A stretch of DNA of 64,000 nt from the NCBI GenBank assembly GCA_024236055.1, contig JACKLF010000001.1, positions 558,001-622,000 on the forward strand, in the 5' to 3' direction. Shown here in pieces: positions 52,131-60,612 of the stretch. Positions within the stretch are counted from its first letter, which is position 1; every line of letters starts with the position of its first letter. The translations under genes and the position numbers were made by a program. Below the pieces are notes generated by a model. That model was not told the origin of the DNA. It saw only the letters and a list, made by a program, of their open reading frames with translations, and did not search any database. This stretch comes from Alphaproteobacteria bacterium (GTDB taxonomy: Bacteria > Pseudomonadota > Alphaproteobacteria > Micropepsales > Micropepsaceae).

Positions 52131-53069
52131 TCAGAAGTGGCGAAATCCGGGGCGTTCAATAGGCACTTCGCGCCCGTCCAGCATCAGGCGCACGCCCGTC
52201 CCCCCCTCCACATGGCCGATGGCCGTGAAGGGGCCATTGAGCCCCGCCGGGCCGCTAAAGGCGATCTGGTAATCGTCGCCCGCCATCACCGCCCGGACCA
52301 GTGCATCGGCACCCCAAAGCGCCCGCACCGGATCGGACAGCGGCACGCGCGCACCATCAACGACAATGGCGACGCCCGACTGACTGGCTATATGGCCAAG
52401 GTCGGCAATCAGACCATCGGAAACATCGACACCGGCATGGGCGATTTGCAGCAAATGCGCCGCGCCGAAACCGACCGGCGGCTGGGGCACGCGATAGCGC
52501 GCAACCAGACTGTCGCGTGCCGCCGCCGCGAGCGCATGGCCTGCGCCGCGCAATACAGCAAGACCGCCACCGGAATTGCCTATGGTGCCGGTGACATAGA
52601 CATGATCGCCGATGCGCGCACCGCTGCGGCGCAGCATCCGGCCTTGCGGCACAAAGCCGAACGCGGTGACCGCGATGGAAAGCCCGCCATCGCTCGCGCT
52701 GGTGTCACCGCCCAGGAGCGAGACGGCGAATTCCGCCTGGTCCTGTTTCAGGCCCTGGGCGAAGTCGGCCAGCCAATCCTCGCCGACGTCGCGCGGCAAG
52801 GTGAGATTGAGAAGATAGGCGGCAGGCGCCGCGCCCTTGGCCGCCAGGTCGGACAGGTTCACCCGCAGCGCCTTTTGCGCCACCGTGCCCGGCGGATCGT
52901 CCGCGAAAAAGTCGGTGCCGGCGGCAATCGCGTCGGTGGTGACGGCCAGATCGTGGCCCGCCAGCAGTGGCAGCACCGCCGCGTCATCGCCCAGGCCGAA
53001 GGCGCCCTCGCCCGCCAGAGGCGCGAAATACCGCGCAATGATCTCAAACTCGTCCATGCCGGCATTCAT
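52131..53069 (-). CDS. thiL: Thiamine-monophosphate kinase
   Basis: ATP-dependent last step of thiamine pyrophosphate synthesis, 312 residues (308 if it starts at ATG 53057, where MDEFEIIARYFAPLA begins as in relatives). ATP/Mg motifs GLGDDAAVLP, VTTDAIAAGTDFF, VNLSDLAAKGA, LLGGDTSASDGG and GVDVSDGL are intact. In related genomes thiL follows nusB directly; here four kilobases of HpcH/HpaI-like paralogs lie between them. Confidence 0.95.
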   Translation of the reverse strand: MNAGMDEFEIIARYFAPLAGEGAFGLGDDAAVLPLLAGHDLAVTTDAIAAGTDFFADDPPGTVAQKALRVNLSDLAAKGAAPAAYLLNLTLPRDVGEDWLADFAQGLKQDQAEFAVSLLGGDTSASDGGLSIAVTAFGFVPQGRMLRRSGARIGDHVYVTGTIGNSGGGLAVLRGAGHALAAAARDSLVARYRVPQPPVGFGAAHLLQIAHAGVDVSDGLIADLGHIASQSGVAIVVDGARVPLSDPVRALWGADALVRAVMAGDDYQIAFSGPAGLNGPFTAIGHVEGGTGVRLMLDGREVPIERPGFRHF

Positions 53070-53124
53070 AATGCAAAGGGCGGAACGGCAACAGCCGCCC
53101 CGCCTTTTGCCTTGATCCTCCTCT

Positions 53125-53166
53125 GTCGCAACTCGGTCTGCCTAAAGGCAGACCCATCGTTGCGAC
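53125..53166. repeat. Compound nested hairpin at the thiL side of the paralog array
   Basis: GTCGCAAC pairs with GTTGCGAC, and inside it GGTCTGCCT pairs perfectly with AGGCAGACC around AA. It lies between the end of paralog 2 and the start of thiL, immediately beside the next palindrome. Confidence 0.7.
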
Positions 53167-53168
53167 AC

Positions 53169-53203
53169 CTCCCCCTTCCAGGCGCCGCGCGCCGAAGGGG
53201 GAG
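53169..53203. repeat. G/C-rich palindrome after HpcH/HpaI-like paralog 2
   Basis: CTCCCCCTT pairs with AAGGGGGAG, with GGCG/CGCC nested inside. Its core CCCCTTxCAGGCGC...CGCGCCGAAGGGG is shared with 2983-3011. It lies 15 bases beyond the paralog 2 stop, so it may serve as its terminator. Confidence 0.7.
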
Positions 53204-53218
53204 TAAGCCGCGGCCAGC

Positions 53219-54274
53219 TTAAACAGGCATTTTGCGTTTTGTGTATTCGCGGCCCTTGATCGCGGCGTCCTCGTTGGACTCCAGGATCATCGCCCCGTCC
53301 TTGATCTGCTGAACCACGCTGTCGACGCTGTTGTCGTCGGCGCGCGCGGCGTTGAGGAATCGCAGGCCGTTGGTCTTGCACAGGTCCAGGACTTTCTGGC
53401 GCACGGCCTTCATCTCTGGCCGCGCGGCCAGTTCGCCCATGTCGCGGCCATCTTCCGGGAAGGCCTCCAGGCCATAGAGCGAATAGGCATGGTCGCCCGG
53501 GCCCCATTCGGCCATCGACATGCCCTTCACGGCCAGGGTCTGGTTCACATTGGCGTCGCAGTGCGTGTCCTCGATCTTCACGCCGAAGATCATCTCGCCG
53601 CGCGGATTGAGCGGCCAGGTGTCGGCGACATGCAGATACTTGCCCATCTCGACGCCCCAGATGCGCGGCGCATAGACCTGGGGCGAACCGCGCAGGCCTT
53701 CATACTGCAGCGCCGGCACGCCCGGATACTTGAACGGGAAGCGCACACAGGCCTGGGCCGCGACCTCGATCGCCTTGGGATCGCGGGCATGGCAGATGTG
53801 AATGCCCATGATGCCGGTGTCGAGAAGCTGGCTGAACACCCAGCTGTTGGCCCACATGTATTCGGCGCTGAGACCGATGATGGGCGTGGAGACGAAAACG
53901 CAGGGAATGCGATGCCCGCTGGCGGTGGGACCACCGTCGGCGAGCCCCTTCATGAAGGCCTGCAGCGAGGTGAAGTCGAGCGGATTGTGCTCCATGTCGT
54001 AGCAGATGGCGTCGGCCCAGGTCTTGGACATCTTCTTGCCCTGCTCATAGGGATCGACGCCCGGGCCGATGCCGGGGCCGGTGTAATAGGCCGGCTGGTT
54101 GTCTTCCCACAGCTCGATCACCTTGTTCAGGCGGCGCGGCTTGTAGCTGCGGTCGACGCTGGATGGCTGGGTGCCGGAATTGACCGCACGCTCCTGCGCC
54201 TTCGCACTGGTGGCCGCCAGCCCGGCGCCCAGCGCCGCGCCCGCGATCAGTAGGTCTCGCTTCTTGATGTCCAT
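53219..54274 (-). CDS. HpcH/HpaI-like protein, Tat-exported, paralog 2
   Basis: A 351-residue paralog of the gene at 37560. Signal MDIKKRDLLIAGAALGAGLAA (Lys-Arg Tat-like), then LNKVIELWEDNQPAYY, AICYDMEHNPLDF (His of the DxEH-like motif), FVSTPIIG (no Arg at the aldolase Arg site), GIHICHARDP, WPLNPRGE, FGVKIED (metal Glu), WGPGDHAYSLYG (metal Asp) and the tail GREYTKRKMPV. It is the last of three tandem copies and lies next to thiL. It has its own 229-base upstream region, preceded by a terminator, so it is probably transcribed alone. Function unknown; an aldolase-like or lyase activity on an oxoacid is the default guess. Confidence 0.85.
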   Translation of the reverse strand: MDIKKRDLLIAGAALGAGLAATSAKAQERAVNSGTQPSSVDRSYKPRRLNKVIELWEDNQPAYYTGPGIGPGVDPYEQGKKMSKTWADAICYDMEHNPLDFTSLQAFMKGLADGGPTASGHRIPCVFVSTPIIGLSAEYMWANSWVFSQLLDTGIMGIHICHARDPKAIEVAAQACVRFPFKYPGVPALQYEGLRGSPQVYAPRIWGVEMGKYLHVADTWPLNPRGEMIFGVKIEDTHCDANVNQTLAVKGMSMAEWGPGDHAYSLYGLEAFPEDGRDMGELAARPEMKAVRQKVLDLCKTNGLRFLNAARADDNSVDSVVQQIKDGAMILESNEDAAIKGREYTKRKMPV

Positions 54275-54413
54275 GAATTTGCTCCGCCAGATGCGATGAA
54301 GGGATCAGTCCGCCCCTTGCGGACCGCGCGCGAACTTGCACCCATGCCCGCAGGCGCGCAAGCACCCCGGCACATGGGCAAACCTGTATTCCGCGTTGCG
54401 GAACCGGGACTCT

Positions 54414-54426
54414 TTTCGCAAATGCA
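54414..54426 (-). promoter_or_regulatory. Candidate shared operator upstream of paralog 2
   Basis: TTCGCAAATGCAA (minus strand TTGCATTTGCGAA), 140 bases before the paralog 2 start. A one-mismatch copy lies upstream of paralog 3 (55688-55700) and a shorter relative upstream of paralog 4 (56977-56987). The motif is nearly palindromic, as expected for a repressor operator. This is inference from three sites only. Confidence 0.4.
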
Positions 54427-54439
54427 AAATGCACAAACA

Positions 54440-54468
54440 AAAGGCGGCGCGTGGAACGCGCCGCCTTT
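54440..54468 (-). terminator. Intrinsic terminator of HpcH/HpaI-like paralog 3
   Basis: AAAGGCGGCGCGT pairs perfectly with ACGCGCCGCCTTT around GGA (13 bp). On the minus strand it follows the paralog 3 stop by 35 bases and is followed by TTTTGTTTG. Confidence 0.88.
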
Positions 54469-54503
54469 CGCAGGTTCGGAAAGATCAGATCAGACCCTTG
54501 TCA

Positions 54504-55589
54504 TCAGACAGGCATCTTGCGCTTGGTGTATTCGCGGCCCATCTGGGCAACCTTCTCACCCTCGCGGCCGGCCGAAACCACCATGCAGCCATCCTTGATC
54601 TGCTGGATGACATTGTTGTGGCCCGGCTCGGTCTCGGCGGCGTTGAGGAACTTCACATTGTTCTTCTTGCACAGATCCAGGACGTTCTTGCGGACCGCTT
54701 CCATGTTGGGCATTGCCGAGACGTCCTCGATCACCTTGCCGCTGGCATCGCGCACCACCGGATGGCCCGACAGGCCGCCCTCGGCGACACTGTTGTAGCC
54801 ATTCAGCCAAAGATTGTGATCACCCGGACCCCATTCGGCCATCGCCATGCCCGGCAACGCCAGGATGTCGGCGGCAGCCTTGTCGCCATAGGTGTCCTCG
54901 ATCTTCACGCCGAAGAAGATTTCGCCGCGCGGATTGAGCGGCCACAGGTCGGCGATGTGCTGATAGGTACCGCCCGACACGCCCCAGATATTGGCGGCAT
55001 AGCCGGCGCTGTTGCCGCGCAGGCCCTGCATCGGCATCTTGGGCACATTGGGGCGATCCTGGAAGGGATAGCGGCAACCCATATACATGTAGGTCGCGAT
55101 CGCCTGGGCGTCACGCGAATGGCAGATGTGAATGCCGGTCACGCCGCAGCACAGGATCTGTTCCAGAACCCAGGTGTTGGCGCGGGCATAGGGTTCATCC
55201 AGGCCGATCACCGGCGGGGTGACGAAAGTGGCCGGGAACTTGTGGCCCGAAGCGGTGGGCCCGCCATCGCGCAGGCCGCGCATGAAGTCGCGCAGCGTCT
55301 TCATGTCGAAAGAGCCGTGTTCCATCTCGATGGAGATGGCGTCGGCCCAGGTGCTGGCCATCTTGACGCCCTGCTCATAGGGATCGTTCGTCTCGTTCAC
55401 GCCCCAGCCGGTGTAGTAGATCGGCTGGCCGTCTTCCCACAGCTCGATCACCTTGTTGAGACGGCGCGGCTTGTAGTTCATGTCGACCGACGACGGCTGC
55501 TTGTGTTCGGCGGCCTTCGCGCTCGTTGCAGCAAGACCCGCCCCCAGTGCGGCGCCCGCCAGCAGAAAATCGCGCTTCTTGATGTCCAT
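54504..55589 (-). CDS. HpcH/HpaI-like protein, Tat-exported, paralog 3
   Basis: A 361-residue paralog. Signal MDIKKRDFLLAGAALGAGLAA is almost identical to paralog 2, showing recent duplication. Motifs: LNKVIELWEDGQPIYY, AISIEMEHGSFD, FVTPPVIG, GIHICHSRD, WPLNPRGE, FGVKIED, WGPGDHNLWLNG and the tail GREYTKRKMPV. An insertion of about ten residues (GLSGHPVVRDASGK) follows the metal-Asp region. GGGGAG lies five bases before ATG 55589. A terminator follows it and one precedes its upstream region, so it forms a single-gene unit. Confidence 0.85.
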   Translation of the reverse strand: MDIKKRDFLLAGAALGAGLAATSAKAAEHKQPSSVDMNYKPRRLNKVIELWEDGQPIYYTGWGVNETNDPYEQGVKMASTWADAISIEMEHGSFDMKTLRDFMRGLRDGGPTASGHKFPATFVTPPVIGLDEPYARANTWVLEQILCCGVTGIHICHSRDAQAIATYMYMGCRYPFQDRPNVPKMPMQGLRGNSAGYAANIWGVSGGTYQHIADLWPLNPRGEIFFGVKIEDTYGDKAAADILALPGMAMAEWGPGDHNLWLNGYNSVAEGGLSGHPVVRDASGKVIEDVSAMPNMEAVRKNVLDLCKKNNVKFLNAAETEPGHNNVIQQIKDGCMVVSAGREGEKVAQMGREYTKRKMPV

Positions 55590-55687
55590 TTCGCTCCCCA
55601 TGAATGTTTGGTAATTGCGCAACATTGCCCAGCTATGGGGTCCTCTTCAACCCGCACCGCCCGTTTTTATCGGCTGTTTCCGCTACC

Positions 55688-55700
55688 TTCGCAGATGCAA
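55688..55700 (-). promoter_or_regulatory. Candidate shared operator upstream of paralog 3
   Basis: TTCGCAGATGCAA, one mismatch from the site at 54414-54426, 99 bases before the start of paralog 3. It sits just beyond the terminator of paralog 4, so it belongs to the paralog 3 upstream region. Confidence 0.4.
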
Positions 55701-55719
55701 CAACGGACAGATGCAAAAA

Positions 55720-55746
55720 GGGCGGCGCTGTTTTGCGGCGCCGCCC
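55720..55746 (-). terminator. Intrinsic terminator of HpcH/HpaI-like paralog 4
   Basis: GGGCGGCGC pairs with GCGCCGCCC around a nine-base loop. On the minus strand it follows paralog 4 by 36 bases and ends in TTTTTG. Confidence 0.82.
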
Positions 55747-55782
55747 CTTCGCAATGCATGTGCGTCTTAAACAGACGTCTTG

Positions 55783-56886
55783 TTAAACGGGCATCTTGCG
55801 CTTGGTGTATTCGCGGCCCATCACGGCAGCGTCCTCACCGCATTCCAGCACCATGGCGCCGTCCTTGATCTGGGTGATGATGTAATCCAGATGATTGGGA
55901 TCGGTGCTGGCGGCGTTCAGGAAGTTCACCTTGTTCTTCTTGCACTGGTCCAGCACGTTCTGGCGCACCTTGCGCATTTCCGGCATGGCAATGATATCCG
56001 GCGGCTTGGAACCATCGTCGGGCATCACATCCAGGCCATAGAGCCAGTAGCTGTGGTCGCCCGGGCCCCATTCGGCCATCGACATGCCCGGCAGGGCGAT
56101 GGTGGCCGCGGCCGTTTCATCGCAATAGGTGTCTTCGATCTTCACGCCGAAGATCAGTTCGCCCTTGGGATTGAGCGGCCACAGATCGGCAACATGATTG
56201 TACTGGAAGGTGTTGATGCCCCAGATCTGGGCGGCATAGCCGGCCGAGGAACCGCGCAGGCCGCGCATCGGCAGGTCGGGCACGCCCGGACGCTTGAAGG
56301 GATAGCGGCAGCCCATCTGCATCGCCACCTGAACCGCCTTGGTGTCGCGGGCGTGGCACATGTGAATGCCGTGCACGCCGCAATCCAGAAGCTGTTCGAT
56401 CACCCAGCTGTTGGCCCGCATATAGGGCTCGTCCAGGCCGATAATGCAGGTTTCGACGAACACGGCCGGGGTGCGGTGGCCGCTGCGGGTCGGGCCGCCA
56501 TCGACCAGGCCGCGCATGAATTCGCGCAACTGCGAGAAGTCCAGCGCGCCATGCTCCATCTCGACATTGATGGCGTCGTACCAGGTGCGCGCCATCTTCA
56601 CGCCCTGGGCATAGGGATCGACGCCCGGGCCGAGGCCGGAGCCGTTATAGTAGATCGGCTGGCCGTCTTCCCACAGCTCGATCGCCTTGTTGATGCGGCG
56701 CGGCTTGTAGTTCCAGTCCACGGTCGAAGGCTGCTTGTTGCTGTTCGCCAGGTTGTTGCGCTGGGTGCGAACGCCCGGCATTTCCGCCGCCGGCTTGGCC
56801 CATTGTGCCTCGGCGGCGCTGCTCAGGCCGGCGACCGCGCCAACGCCGGCAGCGAGACCCAGAAAGTCACGCTTCTTGATATCCAT
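55783..56886 (-). CDS. HpcH/HpaI-like protein, Tat-exported, paralog 4
   Basis: A 367-residue paralog next to nusB. Signal MDIKKRDFLGLAAGVGAVAGL, then a longer spacer (QWAKPAAEMPGVRTQ...), INKAIELWEDGQPIYY, AINVEMEHGALDF, FVETCIIG, GIHMCHARDT, WPLNPKGE, FGVKIED, WGPGDHSYWLYG and the tail GREYTKRKMPV. GGAGG lies five bases before ATG 56886, a strong ribosome-binding site. Its upstream 250 bases contain an AT-rich patch (57065-57115) that could hold the promoter. INKAIELWED and GLVDGGPTRSGHRTPA are closer to paralog 1 than to 2 and 3. Confidence 0.85.
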   Translation of the reverse strand: MDIKKRDFLGLAAGVGAVAGLSSAAEAQWAKPAAEMPGVRTQRNNLANSNKQPSTVDWNYKPRRINKAIELWEDGQPIYYNGSGLGPGVDPYAQGVKMARTWYDAINVEMEHGALDFSQLREFMRGLVDGGPTRSGHRTPAVFVETCIIGLDEPYMRANSWVIEQLLDCGVHGIHMCHARDTKAVQVAMQMGCRYPFKRPGVPDLPMRGLRGSSAGYAAQIWGINTFQYNHVADLWPLNPKGELIFGVKIEDTYCDETAAATIALPGMSMAEWGPGDHSYWLYGLDVMPDDGSKPPDIIAMPEMRKVRQNVLDQCKKNKVNFLNAASTDPNHLDYIITQIKDGAMVLECGEDAAVMGREYTKRKMPV

Positions 56887-56976
56887 GAAATCCTCCACTG
56901 GTATTATTCCTGGCACAGATCGCGCCGGCGAAAGCTCCAATCGCCCGATGCCAATTAGCCTGGCACGAGCCAAATT

Positions 56977-56987
56977 TTCGCACGCAA
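56977..56987 (-). promoter_or_regulatory. Weak relative of the shared operator upstream of paralog 4
   Basis: TTCGCACGCAA, which matches the TTCGCA...GCAA half-sites of the other two motifs but is two bases shorter between halves. It lies 91 bases before the paralog 4 start, a distance close to that of paralog 3. Confidence 0.25.
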
Positions 56988-57136
56988 GTCTTGGCATGAT
57001 GGTGCAGCGGCCAGCATTAAATCTGGGAAAGCCCTGTCGCAAAAACACGCGCAATGGGCCGCTGGCGGCGACACCACGACAAAAAGACAAATGATGAAAA
57101 AATATTTAGGTAGCGGCGCAGGCCAGCGGTACGCGA

Positions 57137-57619
57137 CTAAAACTCAACTTCGCCTTCCGGCGTGGGAAGACCGAATTCCGCCGCGCGCTTGCGCTTGGCG
57201 ATCGTGTCCAGCGCGGCATTGACGAACCCCGGTTCGTCGCCGCCGAAGAAGGCGTTTGCGACCGCGACATATTCATCGATCACCACCCGGGCCGGCACGT
57301 CGCGGCGCGCCACCAGTTCGAAGACACCGCACCGCATGACGGCGCGCAGGATGGAATCCACCCGTTCCAGCTTCCAGTTCTGCGACAGGGCGGCGGCGAT
57401 GGCGCGGTCGATCTCGGTCTGGTGCTGCGGCACCCCTTCCAGGATCGTGTGAAAGAAGCCTTCATCCGGCGTGGCGGTACCCGCCGCGCTGAGTTCTGCA
57501 AAGCGGTGGGCGACGAACTGCTCGGCCACCTCCTCGGCGCCCTCGCCCGACATTTCCATCTGGTACAGCGCCTGCACCGCGGCCAGACGGGCGGCGCGGC
57601 GTTCTTCAGCCTGACTCAC
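57137..57619 (-). CDS. nusB: Transcription antitermination factor NusB
   Basis: RNA-binding antitermination protein for rRNA operons, 160 residues. ARLAAVQALYQMEMSG opens the NusB fold, and RAVMRCGVFELVARRDVPARVVIDEYVAVANAFFGGDEPGFVNAALD is the diagnostic C-terminal block. It lies just downstream of ribH. Normally thiL follows it; here paralog 4 does. Confidence 0.95.
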   Translation of the reverse strand: MSQAEERRAARLAAVQALYQMEMSGEGAEEVAEQFVAHRFAELSAAGTATPDEGFFHTILEGVPQHQTEIDRAIAAALSQNWKLERVDSILRAVMRCGVFELVARRDVPARVVIDEYVAVANAFFGGDEPGFVNAALDTIAKRKRAAEFGLPTPEGEVEF

Positions 57620-57643
57620 GAAACAATCCTCACAACTCTGTTC

Positions 57644-58108
57644 TCACGACAAAATGCCAAGCCGCTGGCGCAACACCACCAGCGACAGGGCCGCGCGCGC
57701 CGCATCGCCGCCCGCATCCTGGTCCAGCGCCATGCGCAGCGCCGCATCCTCATTCTCGGCCAGCAGCACGCCGTTGCCGATGGCCAGGCCCTCGCAGCCC
57801 AGCGCCATCAGGCCGCGCCCGGTCTCGCGCAGCAGCATGTCCGGCACCGTTCCGTGCCCCACCACGCAGCCAAGCGCCACAAAGCCGTCGAACGGCCGTT
57901 CGCGGCGCGCCGCGATGGCGATGGCGGCGGGCAGTTCCAGCACCCCGGGGACCGAGAAACGCTCGAAATGCGCGCCGCCCTTTTCCAGCGCCAGGGTGGC
58001 GCCATCGACCAGCGCCTCGGCAACGGATGGAAAATAGCGGGACTCCAGAACCAGGATGTTCATCCCGGTTGCCGCACCGCCCGTTCTGTCCAGGCCGGCG
58101 GAGGACAT
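57644..58108 (-). CDS. ribH: 6,7-dimethyl-8-ribityllumazine synthase
   Basis: Penultimate enzyme of riboflavin synthesis, about 154 residues (139 if it starts at the second Met, MNILVLESRYF). Family features: FSVPGVLELPAAIAIAARRERPFDGFVALGCVVGHGT and the C-terminal ALSLVVLRQRLG. The catalytic His region VVGHGT replaces the usual IRGxTxHFD, which is unusual. The family commonly reads VIRGETxHFE, so identity rests on the overall order and neighbours. The start overlaps the nrdR stop (ATGA). The ribD, ribE and ribBA genes often found before it are absent here. Confidence 0.85.
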   Translation of the reverse strand: MSSAGLDRTGGAATGMNILVLESRYFPSVAEALVDGATLALEKGGAHFERFSVPGVLELPAAIAIAARRERPFDGFVALGCVVGHGTVPDMLLRETGRGLMALGCEGLAIGNGVLLAENEDAALRMALDQDAGGDAARAALSLVVLRQRLGILS

Positions 58109-58572
58109 CAATCCAGCTTGTCTTCGCCCTGCAGCTCGCCGATCAGGGTCTCGAAATCGCGCGTCTCGCGGAAATTCCGGTACACCGAGGCGAAGCGCAC
58201 ATAGGCGACCTTGTCCAGGCTGGCCAGCGCCTGCATCACCAGTTCGCCGATGACATTGGCGGGAATCTCGTTCTCGCCCATCGACTCCAGGCGGCGCACG
58301 ATGCCGGTGATCATGCGGTCGATGCGCTCGCGCTCCACCGGGCGCTTGCGCAGGGCATGGTTGATCGACCGTTCCAGCTTGTCGCGGTCGAAGGATTCGC
58401 GCCGCCCGGTCTTCTTGACCACGATCAGCTCGCGCAGCTGCACGCGCTCGAAGGTGGTGAAGCGGCCGCCGCATTCGGGGCAATGGCGCCGGCGGCGGAT
58501 CGCCGAATTGTCCTCGGAGGGACGGCTGTCCTTCACCTGGCTGTCGTCATGTCCGCAAAAGGGGCAGCGCAT
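58108..58572 (-). CDS. nrdR: Transcriptional repressor NrdR
   Basis: ATP-cone-containing repressor of ribonucleotide reductase genes, 154 residues. The zinc ribbon is MRCPFCGHDDSQVKDSR...CPECGGRF, and the ATP-cone reads VVKKTGRRESFDRDKLERSI. It lies between glyA (12 bases) and ribH (overlap), the standard alphaproteobacterial order. Confidence 0.96.
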   Translation of the reverse strand: MRCPFCGHDDSQVKDSRPSEDNSAIRRRRHCPECGGRFTTFERVQLRELIVVKKTGRRESFDRDKLERSINHALRKRPVERERIDRMITGIVRRLESMGENEIPANVIGELVMQALASLDKVAYVRFASVYRNFRETRDFETLIGELQGEDKLD

Positions 58573-58584
58573 CCTGACCTCTCT

Positions 58585-59889
<1,305 letters not shown>

Positions 59890-60186
59890 GCAAGCCTCGT
59901 TCGGGATGGGGCACTCAGGGACGGGCGAAGGGCGGATTTTGCGCCCCCACGCAGGAATGGCGGATTTAACCGCTTCCCCGCACCAAATCTAGCATCTTGG
60001 TGAAGATCGCCGGTGGGAATGCAAAAACACCCCGGAATCATGGTTGATTGAACCGGGCCGGGGCCCCCGCAGCCCGCTGTTCGGACTGGAATTTGTAAGG
60101 CAGCGGCCCCATTTACGCCGCGATGCTGCCGCAAAAGACGAAGATCGCGCTTCCCAGGTTCCGGGAACCGCGCAAGGAGCAAGCGT
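59890..60186. promoter_or_regulatory. Divergent intergenic region between glyA and mucR
   Basis: About 297 bases with no credible open frame. It must hold the promoters of glyA (minus) and the MucR-like gene (plus, AAGGAG at 60174-60179 before ATG 60187). MucR-family regulators are often self-regulated, but I see no clear operator. Confidence 0.45.
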
Positions 60187-60609
60187 ATGCGTAAGGACGG
60201 CGAAGACGACATCCTGAAAATGGTGACCGAGATCGTGGCCGCCTATGTCAGCAAGAACCCCGTCGCGCCCGGCGACCTGCCGGTCATCATCAAGAATGTC
60301 CATGCCACCCTGGGCGGGATGAGCAGCGGCGGCGAGGCAGCCCCCCTCAAGCGCACGCCCGCGGTGCCAGTCAAGAAGTCCGTTACCGCCGACTACATTG
60401 TCTGCCTGGAGGACGGCAAGAAGCTGAAGATGCTCAAGCGCTATCTGCGCTCGCGCTTCAAGCTGTCGCCGGACGAATATCGTGCGCGCTGGAACCTGCC
60501 GCCCGACTACCCCATGGTTGCGCCCAATTACGCCAAGCGGCGCAGCGACTTCGCCAAGAAGATCGGGCTGGGCCGCGCCGCGCCGCCCAAGCGCCGCCGC
60601 CGGACCTGA
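60187..60609 (+). CDS. MucR/Ros-family regulator lacking canonical zinc ligands
   Basis: A 140-residue MucR/Ros-type transcriptional regulator. The N-terminal oligomerisation half (ILKMVTEIVAAYVSKNPVAPGDLPVIIKNVHATL) is canonical, as is SPDEYRARWNLPPDYPMVAPNYAKRRS. In the zinc-finger segment IVCLEDGKKLKMLKRYLRSRF, only one Cys is present; the expected second ligand is Asp and both expected His are Tyr and Arg. Some rhizobial Ros homologues fold without zinc, so it may be functional. A strong AAGGAG precedes the ATG. It probably binds AT-rich DNA as a global regulator. Confidence 0.9.
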   Translation: MRKDGEDDILKMVTEIVAAYVSKNPVAPGDLPVIIKNVHATLGGMSSGGEAAPLKRTPAVPVKKSVTADYIVCLEDGKKLKMLKRYLRSRFKLSPDEYRARWNLPPDYPMVAPNYAKRRSDFAKKIGLGRAAPPKRRRRT

Positions 60610-60612
60610 AAA

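Noticed and set aside
53219..56886. Tandem paralogs as a mobile or phage-derived island
   Set aside because: No transposase, integrase or direct repeats, and composition matches the neighbours.
59890..60186. Glycine or tetrahydrofolate riboswitch before glyA
   Set aside because: I could not recognise the conserved core of any riboswitch class by eye.
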